Source: Asterias rubens (lineage: Eukaryota; Echinodermata; Asteroidea; Forcipulatida; Asteriidae). Taken from it: a stretch of DNA of 64,000 nt. The stretch spans positions 17,589,776-17,653,775 of the forward strand of contig NC_047072.1 in the NCBI RefSeq assembly GCF_902459465.1, written 5' to 3'. A model generated the notes under the pieces. It saw only the letters and a list, made by a program, of their open reading frames with translations. It did not search any database and had not been told where the DNA came from. Position numbers and translations under genes: made by a program. This document shows, one piece after another, positions 22,801 through 32,759 of this stretch (position 1 is the first letter of the stretch; each line of letters opens with the position of its first letter).

Positions 22801-25800
22801 AAGTTTTAAAGGGTTTTGATACCTTTTGTAGATCATGTTTTTGGCCATGACATGAATCCCTTATCACCGTCAATGGAGATGAATGATATATAATTTACCT
22901 GTAGAAGTTTCAGCTTTGTTAGTCATCAAATTTTTGAGTGAAAAAAGTGAAAATCAAAGAGCGATGTTTTCAGGAGAGCCGTGTTTTTTTTGTAGAGGCT
23001 GAAACTTGGAAATTGTTTTACTTATTTCTCAAAAACTACCGGTACAGCTCCTCGGCAAGTAATATTTTAAAGGAAGCTTTCTACCATCATTATCTTTGAA
23101 CCATGTAAGCTTAAACCAAATCTGTGGATGTTTGCGTTTTGTGTTGTATTGTACAAAAACTACCCAAACCCTTTATACCCTTGAATTAACCAAAGGTTCA
23201 CCCTCTATTTTAACCATCTCATCACATTATTAACTTACAACAGGGTAACCAAACTTTGTAAATAATTCAAATATTAAAGTTATGGGGGGTAAACTTACAA
23301 TGCACCATGAGCAAGGATCATAGCAAAGTAGAGTACAAAAAGATGATGGGTGAACCAGAACGTCTCAAAATAGGACCTCCTGCAAAAGAGCGCAACACCC
23401 ACACAAAAATATCTCAATAATGCTTCTTACATATAAATTTTGGGGAATAAAAAGTGATTTATTTTTCAAAAAACGCATTACTTCGGAGTGAAATTTTTCT
23501 CAAGATGCATTTTATTTTACAAAGCTTCGCCAGGAAAGTTTTGTAGCCATTTATTTTCAGAGCCATTACCAAACACAGAAAGCCTCTTTAAAGGAACTGG
23601 ACACTATTGGTAATTACTCAAAATAATTGTTTGTAGCATAAAACCTACTTTGGTAATGAGTAATGGAGAGCCGCTGATAGTATTAAACATTGTGAGAAAC
23701 GGCTCCCTCTGAGGTAAATAGTTTTCGAGAAAGAAGTAATTTTCCACGAATTTGATTTCGAGACCTCAGAATTAGATTTTGAGGTCCTGAAATAAAGCAT
23801 CTGAAAGCACACAACTTGTGCAACATGGTTGTTTTTTCTTTCTTTCATTATCACGCAACTTCGACGACCAGTTGAGTTCAAATTTTCACAGATTTGTTGT
23901 TTTGTGCATATGTTGAGATACATGTACACCAAGTGATAAGACTGGTCTTTGAAAGTTACCAATAGTGTCCAGTGTCTTTAAAGGAAATCTCAGCATAATT
24001 TATGCAATCTTGTTGTCCACAATGTTACTGAATACAACTCCAGGAAGTGATTAGCTGGATAGCCCCCCAAGCCACTTCCTTCACCGTTGCCCACATTTCC
24101 GGAAAGTCACACCCATGGAACAAAATGCTTCAAGTTCTAACTCTTGCTTCTAAAATCCTGTGAATGAATGTCTAGAAATGTTTGTTTAATTTGGGGTGGA
24201 ACAAAGACAAATTGACTAGAGGGGGATTTGAACCAACGACCTCCAGTTTAACGTGTCAGCGCTCTACCAACTGAGAAATCTAGCTCTAACGTTGGCAACT
24301 CCCTATTTTGTCAATTTTGTTTGAAGGTGCCAGTCAGAAGCCATACAACCGTTAGTTACACTGTAGCCACAGATCACACACAAAGTTACCCAACTTTCAT
24401 TTACAGAAATTGGTGGGGTGAAACAAAGAAAAACTGTCAACAACTCCAGTTTAACGTGCCATCGCTCTACCAACTGAGCTATCTAGCGCTATTGTTGGAG
24501 GTCTCCCTATTTTGTCAATTTGTTCAGGGGTGCCAGTCAGAAGCCATACAACTGTGTAGCCAGGGATCACACCCAAGTTCACCCAACTTTTACTGAATAA
24601 ATTGTACGACAAAAAAATAAAACCACCACCATCGCATTCACCCTTAAAGATGAGAGGGACAACAAGACTCAACAAATTTACTAATTTCTGTGCTTGAGGA
24701 AATACATTTTGTAGGAAGATCCGTCTTACCTGATAAACTCTGTGGCGCTTGAGAACATTAATATAAGGACTAAAGATAAGACTGCACCAGTCCATCCGGG
24801 TAGGAGTACCAAAGCTTTCTCAACCAGTCCAAGACCTAAGCTATTCTGAAAATGAAAAAATATAAAACAAACTTGATTAACACAAAATGTGGGTAACAAA
24901 CTCAAAATTTAACTTACAGGGTTTTGTTACCTTTTTGTACAAGTTTTTGGCCATGACATGAATCCCTACTCACTGTGAATGGAAATCACAGAGCAATATT
25001 TTTCTTATCTCGAGTTAGGACGAGTGTCACTCATCCTAACTAGGACTGGTCTAAACTTTTTAATCACTCCTTAAAGGCAGTGGACACTATTGGTAATTAC
25101 TCGAAATAATTATTAGCATAAAACCTTTCTTGGTGACGAGTAATGGGGAGAGGTTGATGGTATAAAACATTGTGAGAAACAGCTCCCTCTGAAGTGCCAT
25201 AGTTTTCAAGAAAGAAGTAATTTTCCATGAATTTGATTTCGAGACCTCAGATTTAGAACTTGAGGTCTCGAAATCAACCATCTAAACGCACACAACTTTG
25301 TGTGACAAGGGTGTTTTTTTCTTCCACAATTATCTCGCAAGTTCGATGACTGATTGAGCTCAAACTTTCACAGGTTTGTTATTATTTTTATGTCTATGTT
25401 GAGGTACAGCAAGTGAGAAGACTGGTCTTTGACAATTACCAACAGCGTCCACTGTCTTTAACATTCCTAGTCCTAAGTTAGGCCTGTCTTTGTGAAATCG
25501 ACCCCAGTGCCTTGAAGTAGCAAGAATCACCTTTGAAATAACTCTAATGGGATTAAGTTTAGCTCCGTTCGCCGTCGTCCGTAGGCTGAGGACAGACGCT
25601 AGTTCCCCGCTCTCGCCACTTGCAGCATTGTAGAGATGTTGAAAGTTGAAACAGTGACTGACGACATGCATGACTGTGAAGATAACGATTAAGTAGGCGA
25701 CAACTTTGTGGAATGTGATGTTCTTGTCGAGTTGTCGCCGTAGATTCCGACGATAATACTAGAAAAATGAATAAAAGTTGTCAAAGAGGTGGGAATTTCA

Positions 25801-27895
25801 TTTCATTCAGTTGTTTAAAGTTATTATTTGAGAAGAATTTTGGCCAAAGATTGGAAATTTTGAAGGTTTTCATGCTTCGTTTTAACAAGTTATTTATTTA
25901 ATGTTTGACAGGGAAGTTTTGAACTTGATCTTGGGCCATTTTTTGTGAATATCGAGAGACTAAGCAAGAAATATTGCTTAGCACAAATAACAAACTTTTG
26001 CTTAGAAAAATAAGGTTACCAGCCAGAACACCATCAGTTAATTACCATTGCTGTGACTGGTACCTCAGTCATTTCTTGCTTAGCCAAGAAATTTGCTAAG
26101 CAGAATTTTCTGCTTAACAGCTTTTGAAACTAGGCCCTGCGGTGGATTTCGCAAGGAGTTAAGACTAGTCTTATCTCAAGTTAGAATGAGTTACTCGTCC
26201 TAAGCCTTAAGTTTTTAATATCTCCTAGGACTAGTCTTAAATTAGGACTAGTCCTAACTCTTTGTGTAAATCGACCTCTGGTTGTTGACTTACATTATTT
26301 GTCTCGCAGGAACCCCTGAAGAATGAGATGATGTTCCTGCAGACTGGAAGCAGGATCATCATGCTGTTGAGATTCAGGCATGTTGCGCTGGCTCTAGCGA
26401 CGGGAAGACTCGCCTGGATCAGAATAACAGGACATCATCATGATTAATCATCACATAACAATAGTCTTTGTATTAATTTTGGTTTAACCCATACACCGAT
26501 GTGTGTTAGCACTCATTACCTTCCCGAGTCCTGTGAACAAATATCACAGGCATGTTACTCGGGTGGGATTCGAACCCACGACCCTTGCAATTCTAGAGCA
26601 GTGTCTTACCAACTAGACTACCGAGATTGCCCGGTAGCTATAGGCAGTTGAATCCTATGTTTTTGTAGTCTTGGTTTCAAGACCTTCGCACCAAAATGGT
26701 GAGCAATTCCAACAGGGCATCCAACTGGATCAATTCCAACAACAGAGGGCACCACTGTCCTTGGTTATATTTTATAGCTTGAGCGAAGCAGTTGTCAACT
26801 GAAGAGGAAAAGTGCGCCGAATAATAATAGGCTAAATCTAATAAATATCTTTTAATTCTGTTGAGTATCAAATTACCCTTACAATGTAGCCTACACAATT
26901 ACACAAATGAAATAGACACCTTCTTCATGCTTGTGCAACTCGTTTTGATTCTGGCCAACTGTAAGACAAATTCTGGACCAGTAAACATGTTGAGCTACAA
27001 ACCCTGCAGTCTGGTGGATTTCCCAAAACAGTTACGGCCTATAGACGATGTGACCTGTGACATCACACGTTTACAAAAGAGCTACAGAGCCTGGACTTCC
27101 TGCAGGCATGATTTGTACACAGTCCAATGAAAGAAAACATAAAATCTGATGGAGATTGCACTGTCCAATTTTTATAAACTTTTGATATGATGATGAAAGG
27201 GGGGCACATCTCAAAACTTGTCCAGCTTTTACTTTCATAACTCTTGGATGTATGTGGAAATTATGACACAAAATGTCAACTTTCCCATACTACTAGGACC
27301 ATGGGTGCAGTATCTTGCCTGCCAGAATACTGAAAGATTGCACAAGGTCACACTTATTGTAAACAAAGTTCACATGGTCTATATACCTACCCCCATTAGA
27401 TGACGCATGTAGTAAAACTCGTCTGAATTTGCGTATGTGATGTAGGATACTACCCATGCTAAAATGTTGGCCAAGAACCACACAACCTAGCAGGTAAAAA
27501 ATAAAGAGTTAAGAAATGCTTCTTAGTCAACAAACTAACATTTCTGCATCAAAATAACAAACTTTGTGTATTAATTAAAGGGCCACCAAATTGCTGTCAG
27601 ATTCGGCACTTTGGAATATGAAGATAGGGTTTGTAATGAAATGAAAAAATGGTATTCGATGATTCACATAGGGCAAGGCAATGTGTAATTTATTGACACA
27701 ACTCGGTCCGCTATTTTGTGGAATCAAATTTTTGACAAAATTTGCTGTTTGGAAAAGAACCCTAAACCTGTAGCATTGCTTTTCGCAAACATCAGGAACC
27801 ATGAAGAAATATCAAAAGGAAACGTGAATAATGAAAAAATGGCAACTCACCAATAAAATCCATTTTACTCCTTCGTTAATGAATCGATCCCCCAT
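16864..27895 (-). CDS. CYBB: NADPH oxidase, NOX2/CYBB type, 14 coding exons, 572 aa
   Basis: Transfers electrons from NADPH through FAD and two hemes across the membrane to O2, producing superoxide. Coding exons (minus order): 27895-27851, 27486-27391, 26413-26294, 25758-25531, 24845-24730, 23379-23299, 22605-22485, 21670-21578, 20955-20821, 20381-20263, 19458-19339, 18845-18653, 17594-17470, 16990-16864. All phases agree and sum to 573 codons; human NOX2 is 570 aa. Heme ligands match H104/H118 and H213/H226, with the 14- and 13-residue spacings of NOX2 TM3 and TM5. FAD motif HPFTLTS is at 339-345, NADPH motifs [14 protein letters not shown] at 408-421, [10 protein letters not shown] in exon 12 and GVFFCGP at 535-541. 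The C-terminus FYNKENF resembles FIFNKENF. There are no EF hands or peroxidase domain, so it is not NOX5 or DUOX. It probably needs p22phox; orthology within NOX1-3 is unresolved. Confidence 0.95.
17100..17310 (+). repeat. tRNA-derived SINE-like sequence in NOX2 intron 13
   Basis: A B-box-like 'cggttcaaatccc' at ~17210 is followed by 'tttttcagtccctacctgactgcttgagttttccctgg'. This tail recurs at ~21410 after another tRNA-like head with 'cggttcgaatcc'. The recurrence of head plus tail supports a SINE family rather than a functional tRNA. Confidence 0.55.
17625..17998 (+). repeat. TTAA-MITE family B, full copy next to a NOX2 splice acceptor
   Basis: Starts TTAAGCCATTGGACACTTTC and ends 'taccgaaagtgtataatggcttcaa'; the terminal ~24 bp are inverted copies. 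Its left end lies about 30 bp upstream (in gene sense) of the acceptor of NOX2 exon 13 (AG at 17596-17595). Only the short 'ttgctcttgctttctctgccag' tract separates them. Confidence 0.85.
18290..18500 (-). repeat. tRNA-derived SINE copy (family with 24.2 and 24.4 kb)
   Basis: 'accaacgacctctggattaacgtgcc' and 'cgctctacgcactgaa' are the reverse complement of a decayed tRNA head (A box 'cagttggtagagcg'). 'ggtctccctattttctcaat', 'gggtgccagtcag' and 'gtagccagggatcacac' follow, all shared with the copies near 24220 and 24450. Confidence 0.65.
18855..18980 (+). mobile_element. LINE reverse-transcriptase C-terminal fragment abutting NOX2 exon 12
   Basis: On the plus strand, 'ctggcccagcaatatggaatgaactcccaccc' reads [10 protein letters not shown]. 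After a frameshift, [15 protein letters not shown] follows. This is the APxLWNxLP..LR...S..SFKxxLK signature of CR1/L2-like reverse transcriptases. It begins ~10-15 bp outside the acceptor of NOX2 exon 12 (18846) on the opposite strand. Confidence 0.55.
19698..20310. repeat. 56 bp minisatellite built from the NOX2 exon 10 splice donor
   Basis: Ten copies with an exact 56 bp period start at 19751, 19807, 19863, 19919, 19975, 20031, 20087, 20143, 20199 and 20255. A degenerate copy is at 19698. The unit core 'attcttacttgggtaaccgtg' is the reverse complement of the NOX2 exon-10 end plus donor (ACGGTTACCCAA/gtaagaat). The copy at 20255 is the real junction (exon ends 20263). The other nine lie in the downstream intron and keep an intact CAA/GTAAGA donor. 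Units differ by few substitutions (ccgtg/ctgtg). Confidence 0.95.
20424..20768 (-). repeat. TTAA-MITE family A, 3'-truncated copy
   Basis: It starts TTAAAGGCACTGGACCACTA and runs to 'gtgagaagactggtctttg' without the far terminal repeat. It lies in NOX2 intron 9, between exon 9 (low end 20821) and exon 10. Confidence 0.75.
20985..21310 (-). repeat. tRNA-Leu/Ser-like SINE (family F)
   Basis: From 'tatagcgcatttcacacccg' to 'gctcggccacgacaccc'. Read on the minus strand it has a tRNA-like head ('gtgtcgtggccgagcgga') and a B box ('gggttcgaatccc'). The body words 'ctgggtgaacagaaacaatta', 'cgcaggtac' and 'gctccctggggagtatacag' are shared with copies at 60733 and 61915. Confidence 0.75.
21300..21490 (+). 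repeat. Second tRNA-derived SINE adjoining family F copy
   Basis: The tRNA-like head includes 'ccggttcgaatcctaccggggg' (B box with a T-stem). Then comes the 'ttttcagtccctacttgactatgt' tail also seen at 17240. Confidence 0.6.
22055..22212. repeat. CAGGCCTG-ended foldback repeat
   Basis: The element is bounded by 'acaggcctgatac' and 'aaacgaagcatacaggcctg'. Inside are 'ggaggcaacggaggcgattgcctccgttgcc' (itself a hairpin) and 'ccttggtgcccttg' words. The same ends and words occur at 50555-50880 and in part at ~6622. Confidence 0.7.
22688..22800 (+). repeat. TTAA-MITE family A, short fragment
   Basis: It contains 'aaactacattacttcaaagggagtcgtttct', 'caatgttttataa', 'caacaactctcc' and 'gtgtccagtgctttataa', i.e. 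the right third of family A only. Confidence 0.65.
22808..23185 (+). repeat. Dispersed repeat family C (GGGTTTTGATACC start)
   Basis: It begins 'agggttttgataccttttgtag' with 'tttttggccatgacatgaatccct'. It recurs in part at 24912-25010 and resembles other short TTAA-associated elements. It ends near 'tacaaaaactacccaaaccctttataccc', an inverted echo of the start. Confidence 0.6.
23591..23982 (-). repeat. TTAA-MITE family A, full-length copy in NOX2 intron 5
   Basis: TTTAAAGGAACTGGACACTA to CAATAGTGTCCAGTGTCTTTAA with TTAA at both ends. The central hairpin ('gagacctcagaattagattttgaggtcc') is intact apart from one indel. Confidence 0.85.
24200..24600 (-). repeat. Two tandem tRNA-derived SINE copies
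   Basis: Reverse-complement tRNA heads: 'ggatttgaaccaacgacctcc' + 'cgctctaccaactgag' (~24220-24280) and 'cgctctaccaactgagctatctagcgc' (~24465-24490). The latter is the complement of A box AGCTCAGTTGGTAGAGCG. Both are followed by 'tccctattttgtcaattttg..gtgccagtcagaagccatacaac' and 'gtagcc.*ggatcacac'. The pair is a tandem or double insertion. Confidence 0.7.
25073..25462 (-). repeat. TTAA-MITE family A, full-length copy in NOX2 intron 4
   Basis: Runs TTAAAGGCAGTGGACACTAT to 'ttaccaacagcgtccactgtctttaa', TTAA at both ends. The central 'gagacctcagatttagaact' + 'tgaggtctcgaaatc' hairpin is intact. Confidence 0.85.
25931..26138. repeat. Foldback family E, divergent copy in NOX2 intron 3
   Basis: 'ttgggccattttttgtgaat' to 'cttttgaaactaggccctg'. 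Inner arms 'agcaagaaatattgcttagcac' and 'gcttagccaagaaatttgctaag' show the family's TAAGCA core. Confidence 0.6.
26141..26280. repeat. Inverted-repeat family with AGGACTAGTCCTAA core
   Basis: 'ggtggatttcgcaaggagtt' at the left mirrors 'aactctttgtgtaaatcgacc' at the right, with 'aagactagtctta' and 'taggactagtcc' inside. Partial copies are at ~1731, ~2165, ~25010, ~25465 and ~43062. Confidence 0.7.
26467..26640 (-). repeat. tRNA-derived SINE, family G, minus orientation
   Basis: The complement of a tRNA head: 'ggtgggattcgaacccacga' (B box) and 'ttaccaactagactaccgag' (A box region). The tail 'cgagtcctgtgaacaaatatcacagg' and 'taacccatacaccgatgtgtgttagcac' follows. The same head and tail are on the plus strand at 62793-62960. 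Confidence 0.75.
27042..27386. repeat. ~340 bp segment in NOX2 intron 1, copy of 16147-16492
   Basis: See the partner at 16147. Its right end ('cacatggtctatat') stops within a few bases of the splice donor of NOX2 exon 2 (donor 27390-27385), so repeat-derived sequence begins right after that donor's consensus. Confidence 0.8.
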
Positions 27896-28099
27896 ATTTA
27901 CTAAGACTGTATTGGCATCTTAGCACCGCAAGAAAATATGCAAGTGGGGTCGGTCCTCTGAGCTTGATCTTGATAGTAAGGTGAATTTTTAACCTAGAAA
28001 AATAAAAACAGTGTAAAATAACCTTTTGTTAAGCAGATTTAAGGTGATGTGTAGTACAGATCTACCTAGATGTCTCTTCCTACACTACAGTGTTAGTTT

Positions 28100-28235
28100 T
28101 ATATGATAGGTCTAGTGTACTCCTAGAACTATGAGGTTCGTTCCGCTATAATCGACCGTCTTCGCTGTCATGGAGACGATAGCGATTCGAACCTCTATTT
28201 ATAGTTTTAGGACTAGGAGTAGGCCTACCTGCCTA
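28100..28235. repeat. Small foldback element (CTCCTAGAACTATGAGGTTC ends)
   Basis: 'ctcctagaactatgaggttc' and 'gaacctctatttatagttttaggactaggag' are imperfect inverted copies around 'cgaccgtcttcgctgtcatggagacgatagcg'. A close relative lies at 49606-49686. Confidence 0.65.
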
Positions 28236-28239
28236 GTAC

Positions 28240-29770
28240 TAGTATACATAATTATTTCAGTTTTATGCTCAAACATTGCTTAATATTTTATATGTACATT
28301 TATTTTAAAATCTGTTGGACATGCTGCTGCTGGCCGGACGGATGGGCGTGGCAAAATATTAATGGTACACTCTGTGAGTGACTGACTGGCGTGACATGAC
28401 ATGGAGGAGGTAAATCAAGGGAGAGTGTGTTTTACTTCTAAAAAACTTATTATAAATATAAAATTTAAAAGGCTTGAAGAGTCGAATGGTTTCGAATTCG
28501 AGTCGGCCACACATGACCCCCCTACCATGCCCCCCCCCCTCCCCAACGGATGAATTGAAATTGAATGTTGTTGGTCCTTGGTTGACTCACACTCACAGTC
28601 ACACCCTACCTCTCTTATTTTCTTAGCCAAGGTTAACCCCTACCCGACACCAGACATGTCAAGGATATCATATGCATAATAAACTAGATCTTTTAATTTC
28701 TCCATGTGTAATAATAAAGACAAGACTAAGTTAAGTTACTAATAGATTTGAAACGTGCCGTTTTTGGCAGTTATTGGAGGCATTCGATCGTTGTTTTACC
28801 TGATTAATGATGATGTTGGGTCCGTCCCTTGCAATGTCCGAATCCTGTGTCACTATGGAAGGAAAAATGACATGGAAAGAACGCATTTCTCACTAACAAA
28901 TCCTACAAAGTGTCTGGTGTTTCTAGCCAAAAAAGTCGGGCAAGTGTCGAACACCACAGCCAACTTGATAAACCTTGTTTGTTTTTGTTCAATGAGAAAA
29001 TCAACAACTTTTGTGAAGGGCGCCCCCTCAAACGTCTATTTATAACCAGACGATGTGACCCGTGTTTACATTCAAACCGCCCTCTGTTGAAAAACACTGT
29101 ATACGTCATGTTTCGCCGGGCAAAAAGACACGTTAGTCATGGTAAGATTGCATGCACTTTCATGGCTTCCAACCATAGAGCTACATATAAATATATAGCT
29201 CTATGCTGCCAACACACAAAGGTTTTGCCCGGCGGTGGTATGCGCGCGAATCATGTTATGATTCTCGTGTGACGTCAGAGGTCACGTCGTCTATACGTAA
29301 TTGGACGGCCCAACGTGAAATGAAACATAGGGGTGTCAAAAAATATGTGGGTGAATGTTGCTTCGTAACTAAAATGCCCAAATTATCCAAATTGTCCATC
29401 TGGTGGGAATGTTGTATATTTTAAACTTTGTGAGGGGAAGTTATTGAAATCTATTGTTTGATTTAGCTTTACTAATGTAGAGAAAATCCATTTAAAATAC
29501 GTTTTCCTATACGTCAATGGTGTGGCTGATACACCATAATAGTACGGTGTTCCATTAGTGCCACCTCCATTATTAATTTTTGTTTTACCCGTAACTGTTT
29601 TTGATGTGCGACACTTTTTCTTTTTTGTGCGGCGCAATTCTTGTGCGTGGCACTTTTTCCGTCGCAGTGTCGCAGTTTGTTGTCGTCGACATTATTTTGT
29701 TGTGCTCATTTTTTATTAATATTAATTTAAGTTTGTGTTACTTAGTTTTGAAATTTGGCCCGAAGAAAAT
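28240..29770. other. Upstream of NOX2: no gene recognised, one foldback element
   Basis: This is the 5' side of NOX2 and should contain its promoter. No TSS or UTR exon was assigned. At ~29030-29300 a foldback is visible: 'tttcgccgggcaaa' / 'ttttgcccggcg' around 'catagagctacatataaatatatagctctatg', a near-perfect hairpin. The rest is AT-rich with a C-run at 28531. Confidence 0.45.
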
Positions 29771-29774
29771 CCGG

Positions 29775-29936
29775 CGGTCTGGGAAATTACTTCTTTCTTC
29801 TCGAAAAGCACTCCACTTCAGAGGAAGCCGTTTCTCCGTTTTATGCTATAAACCTCTCCCCATTACTCGTAATCAAGAAAGGTTTTATGCTAATATTTAT
29901 TTTTTAGAAACTACCAATAGTGTCCACTGCCTATAA
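29775..29936 (+). repeat. TTAA-MITE family A, right-end fragment
   Basis: It begins inside the element at 'ggaaattacttctttctt' and ends 'ctaccaatagtgtccactgcc'. The left half is absent. Confidence 0.65.
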
Positions 29937-29939
29937 AAA

Positions 29940-30494
29940 TTTACTTTAGCATATGAGAGCTGATAGTGTAAACGGTTGTGAGAAACGGGTGCCTCTGAAG
30001 TAAACGTAGTTTTTGAGAAAGAGGTCTCACTACGAAAGTACTCCCCATTTCAGCCTGAAAGACTTACAGCCTATTTCATATGCATCTGAAAGCACACAAG
30101 TAATGCAACAAGGGTGTTTTTTTTTTCTTGTTTTTTCTTCTTCATTATTATCCTTGCAAATTCGATGGCAAGTCCGTGTTATTTGATGCATGACGCCAAG
30201 TGAAAACTGGGCCCAATTTCATAGAGCTGCTAAGCACAACAATTTGCTAAGCCTGAAATTTCTTCCTCGATAAAAACAGGATTACCAGCCAAATTTGCAT
30301 TTGTTGCATAGTGCTTGTTACTGGTATCCAGCTTTTGTTTGCTTATCCTGAAAATCACATGGACATTGGTTGGTAAACCTGTTTTTATCAAGGAAGAAAT
30401 TTCATGCTAAGCAAATTTTTGTGCTTAGCATCTCTATGAAATTGGGCCCAGGTCTTAGACACTACCAAACGTACGTGTCCACGTGCCTTTTAAC
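29940..30494 (-). repeat. Family A copy interrupted by a family E foldback (30208-30451)
   Basis: Family-A body runs from 'gagagctgatagtgtaaac' to 'catgacgccaagtgaaaact'. A complete family E element then follows (GGGCCCAATTTCATAGAGCT ... CTCTATGAAATTGGGCCCA). The family-A end resumes as 'ggtcttagacactaccaaacg' and 'gtgtccacgtgccttttaa'. E is therefore younger than this A copy. Confidence 0.75.
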
Positions 30495-31153
30495 CCTCCC
30501 AACACTGTACAAAAAAACACTACGTGGACGCCGTTTTAAAGTCCCCAGGTTCAAGTCACTACGTAGACGTGACCAAAGACCTATGTTTTCTCAGGTACGG
30601 TTTAAACGGGTTGCTTACGTTGGACCCAGACACCTGTAAAAATGTCTTCGTTGAGATTAATGCCGAATATCTTGAGCAGCTGTCCAGCGCCAGAATATTA
30701 ATCTGCCATTGGAATACACGATTTGAGAAGCGTTACCGTCAGACGACACAAAAGGTGCACCATAAAAAATGGCGTTGGTTGACAAAAAGTATGGCAGTAG
30801 AGTACGTAGGCCTACGTTTTCTTCATGTGTACGGTTTTATCCTGGTTTACGGTGAGCTTTTATGATAGCTTTTGAACAGCTTAAACAAGTATCAAAGCCT
30901 TTAGTGTAGTAGTCCTGGCCGCCTGGTTGCTGGGAGCACTGGGCGTGTCCATCTGTCCTAACCCCTAACTGATGGACACGCTCCATGCAGAGTCCACTCC
31001 AACACAAAGGCCTACAATCGGAGATAGTTCAGCGGCGGACCTACATCAATGTACGATTGTGTTAACTGTTTCCGTGTTATGCACCCCGCCCCGCAAGTTC
31101 ATGTGCATGACAGTCAATAATGTGTGAGTGTACGTGCACATTCAATGCGCGTA

Positions 31154-31202
31154 CATGTACTGTACGTTTGTTACTTTAGTAACAAACGTACAGTACATGA
31201 TG
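31154..31202. repeat. Near-perfect 22 bp hairpin
   Basis: 'tacatgtactgtacgtttgtta' is mirrored by 'taacaaacgtacagtacatga' with a loop of about 4 nt. No neighbouring gene or terminator context was found for it. Confidence 0.8.
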
Positions 31203-31570
31203 AGATTTTGGACTCTATCTCCCCGCATGGTTGAACATGTCGCTAACAAAATAAAACTCCAAAATGCCCTCTCTATCAGTACTAAATAAGGAACATTCTT
31301 ATGTTTGCAATTGGGCGGGCCCTAGGCCTACATAATCCCCATGACCTCATCCAAAACTTCATCCAGTCGTAACGCAAATCAAAGTCAAAGTCTCTCTTAT
31401 AGGCATGATAGTATGCCATTGACTTTCACTGGACTTTCTTTAAGACCAGGGATTTAGCAGTAGGCCTTGTTATGGAAAAGTCTACCCGACAACATTAAAA
31501 CAAGTGCAAACAGACTCGAGAATTCATTTAAAAGACAAAGCTATTAAAACACATGTATTGTGCTCTTACT

Positions 31571-31945
31571 TTAAAGGAACACGTTGCCTTTGGCCGGTCG
31601 AGTTGGTCTTTGAAAAGCGTTTTTGTAACCGTTTGTTATAAAATGCATATGATTAGAAAGATATTTTAAAAGTAGAATATAATAATGATCCACACAAGTA
31701 TCACTCGAAATTGCGTGGTTTTCGTTTTACCTCGTCGACAAACACGGTCGGCCATTTATGATAAATGGCCGACCGTGTTAGTTCGCAAAGTAAAAGGAAA
31801 ACCACGCAATTTCGAGGCAATTCCAAATAGGTGTGGACCATTGAATTCTACTTTTAAAACATCTTTCTAACCGTATTTTTTTATGAATGTTATAGCAAAC
31901 GGTTCAAAGACCAACTCGACCAAACCAAGGCATCGTGTTCCTTTA
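31571..31945. repeat. TTAA-flanked foldback element, 375 bp
   Basis: TTAAAGGAACACGTTGCCTT is mirrored by 'aaggcatcgtgttcctttaa'. The arms are mirrored over most of their length ('gtcgagttggtctttg', 'cgaaattgcgtggtttt', 'cacggtcggccatttat'). The centre is at 'ccatttatgataaatgg'. TTAA at both ends is the likely target duplication. Confidence 0.85.
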
Positions 31946-32759
31946 AAAAAAGAGTCTTACTTTGTCAACTATTTGTCCTTGATACTTACTTATCTCATTG
32001 TCTAACTTTAATTTATCCGTTTCATCTCAACGCGCACGGAGATTTGTGATTTTGATTTTATGCGCCACTTTATTTTAATTAACGGATTTTTACGTGATGC
32101 GCATTGTGACCGCGAACAATAATTTCCGGTGGTTCAACAATAATACTATGATCACATTTTTTGCGTTGTTCAACACTAAAACATGGCCCATTTTCTGAAA
32201 AGGGCGGGTGTGAAAGTTACACTCGTACGTATCGATTTCTAGCTGTTGGCGGACACCGGACGTGCGGGTGATTTTTCCATAGGAAAAGTAATTTCTGGTG
32301 CAATGATACGCAGCATCATAATATTAAATGTTGTTTTATACGCCAAAAAAGTATTAATGATTTAAATTACTTAAACAGTTGGCAATATAAAAAAAAAATC
32401 GCGAATCATCTCTAAGCGCAATGCACGGAAAAGTGTGATCTCAACCATCAGGGCGGCAGGTCATAACAGTCGTGGCCGGGGTTGAGGTCCAAAATGATAA
32501 TTCATGTGCTTCCCATATTGCGTTTATGATAATTTTATGCATATCACAGTATAATTCGAGCCCTTTCCACAAGATTTCGTGAACAACGTTGTCAAAAATA
32601 ACTTAAACGAACGATCCCAACTACAGTTGGGACACCCCAACTACATTTTGGGACGACAAGTTGGGACGAAAAAGTGCGGTACACAAACGTTCATACACAC
32701 TGTGTTTTGGCCATGGTATTTTTGTACGCCGGTTGTTTTTTAGTGTTATATAGTAGGAG

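Noticed and set aside
26545..26640. Functional tRNA gene
   Set aside because: A and B boxes are good, but the stem pairing is imperfect and the same head with the same non-tRNA tail is repeated at 62793, so it is a SINE.
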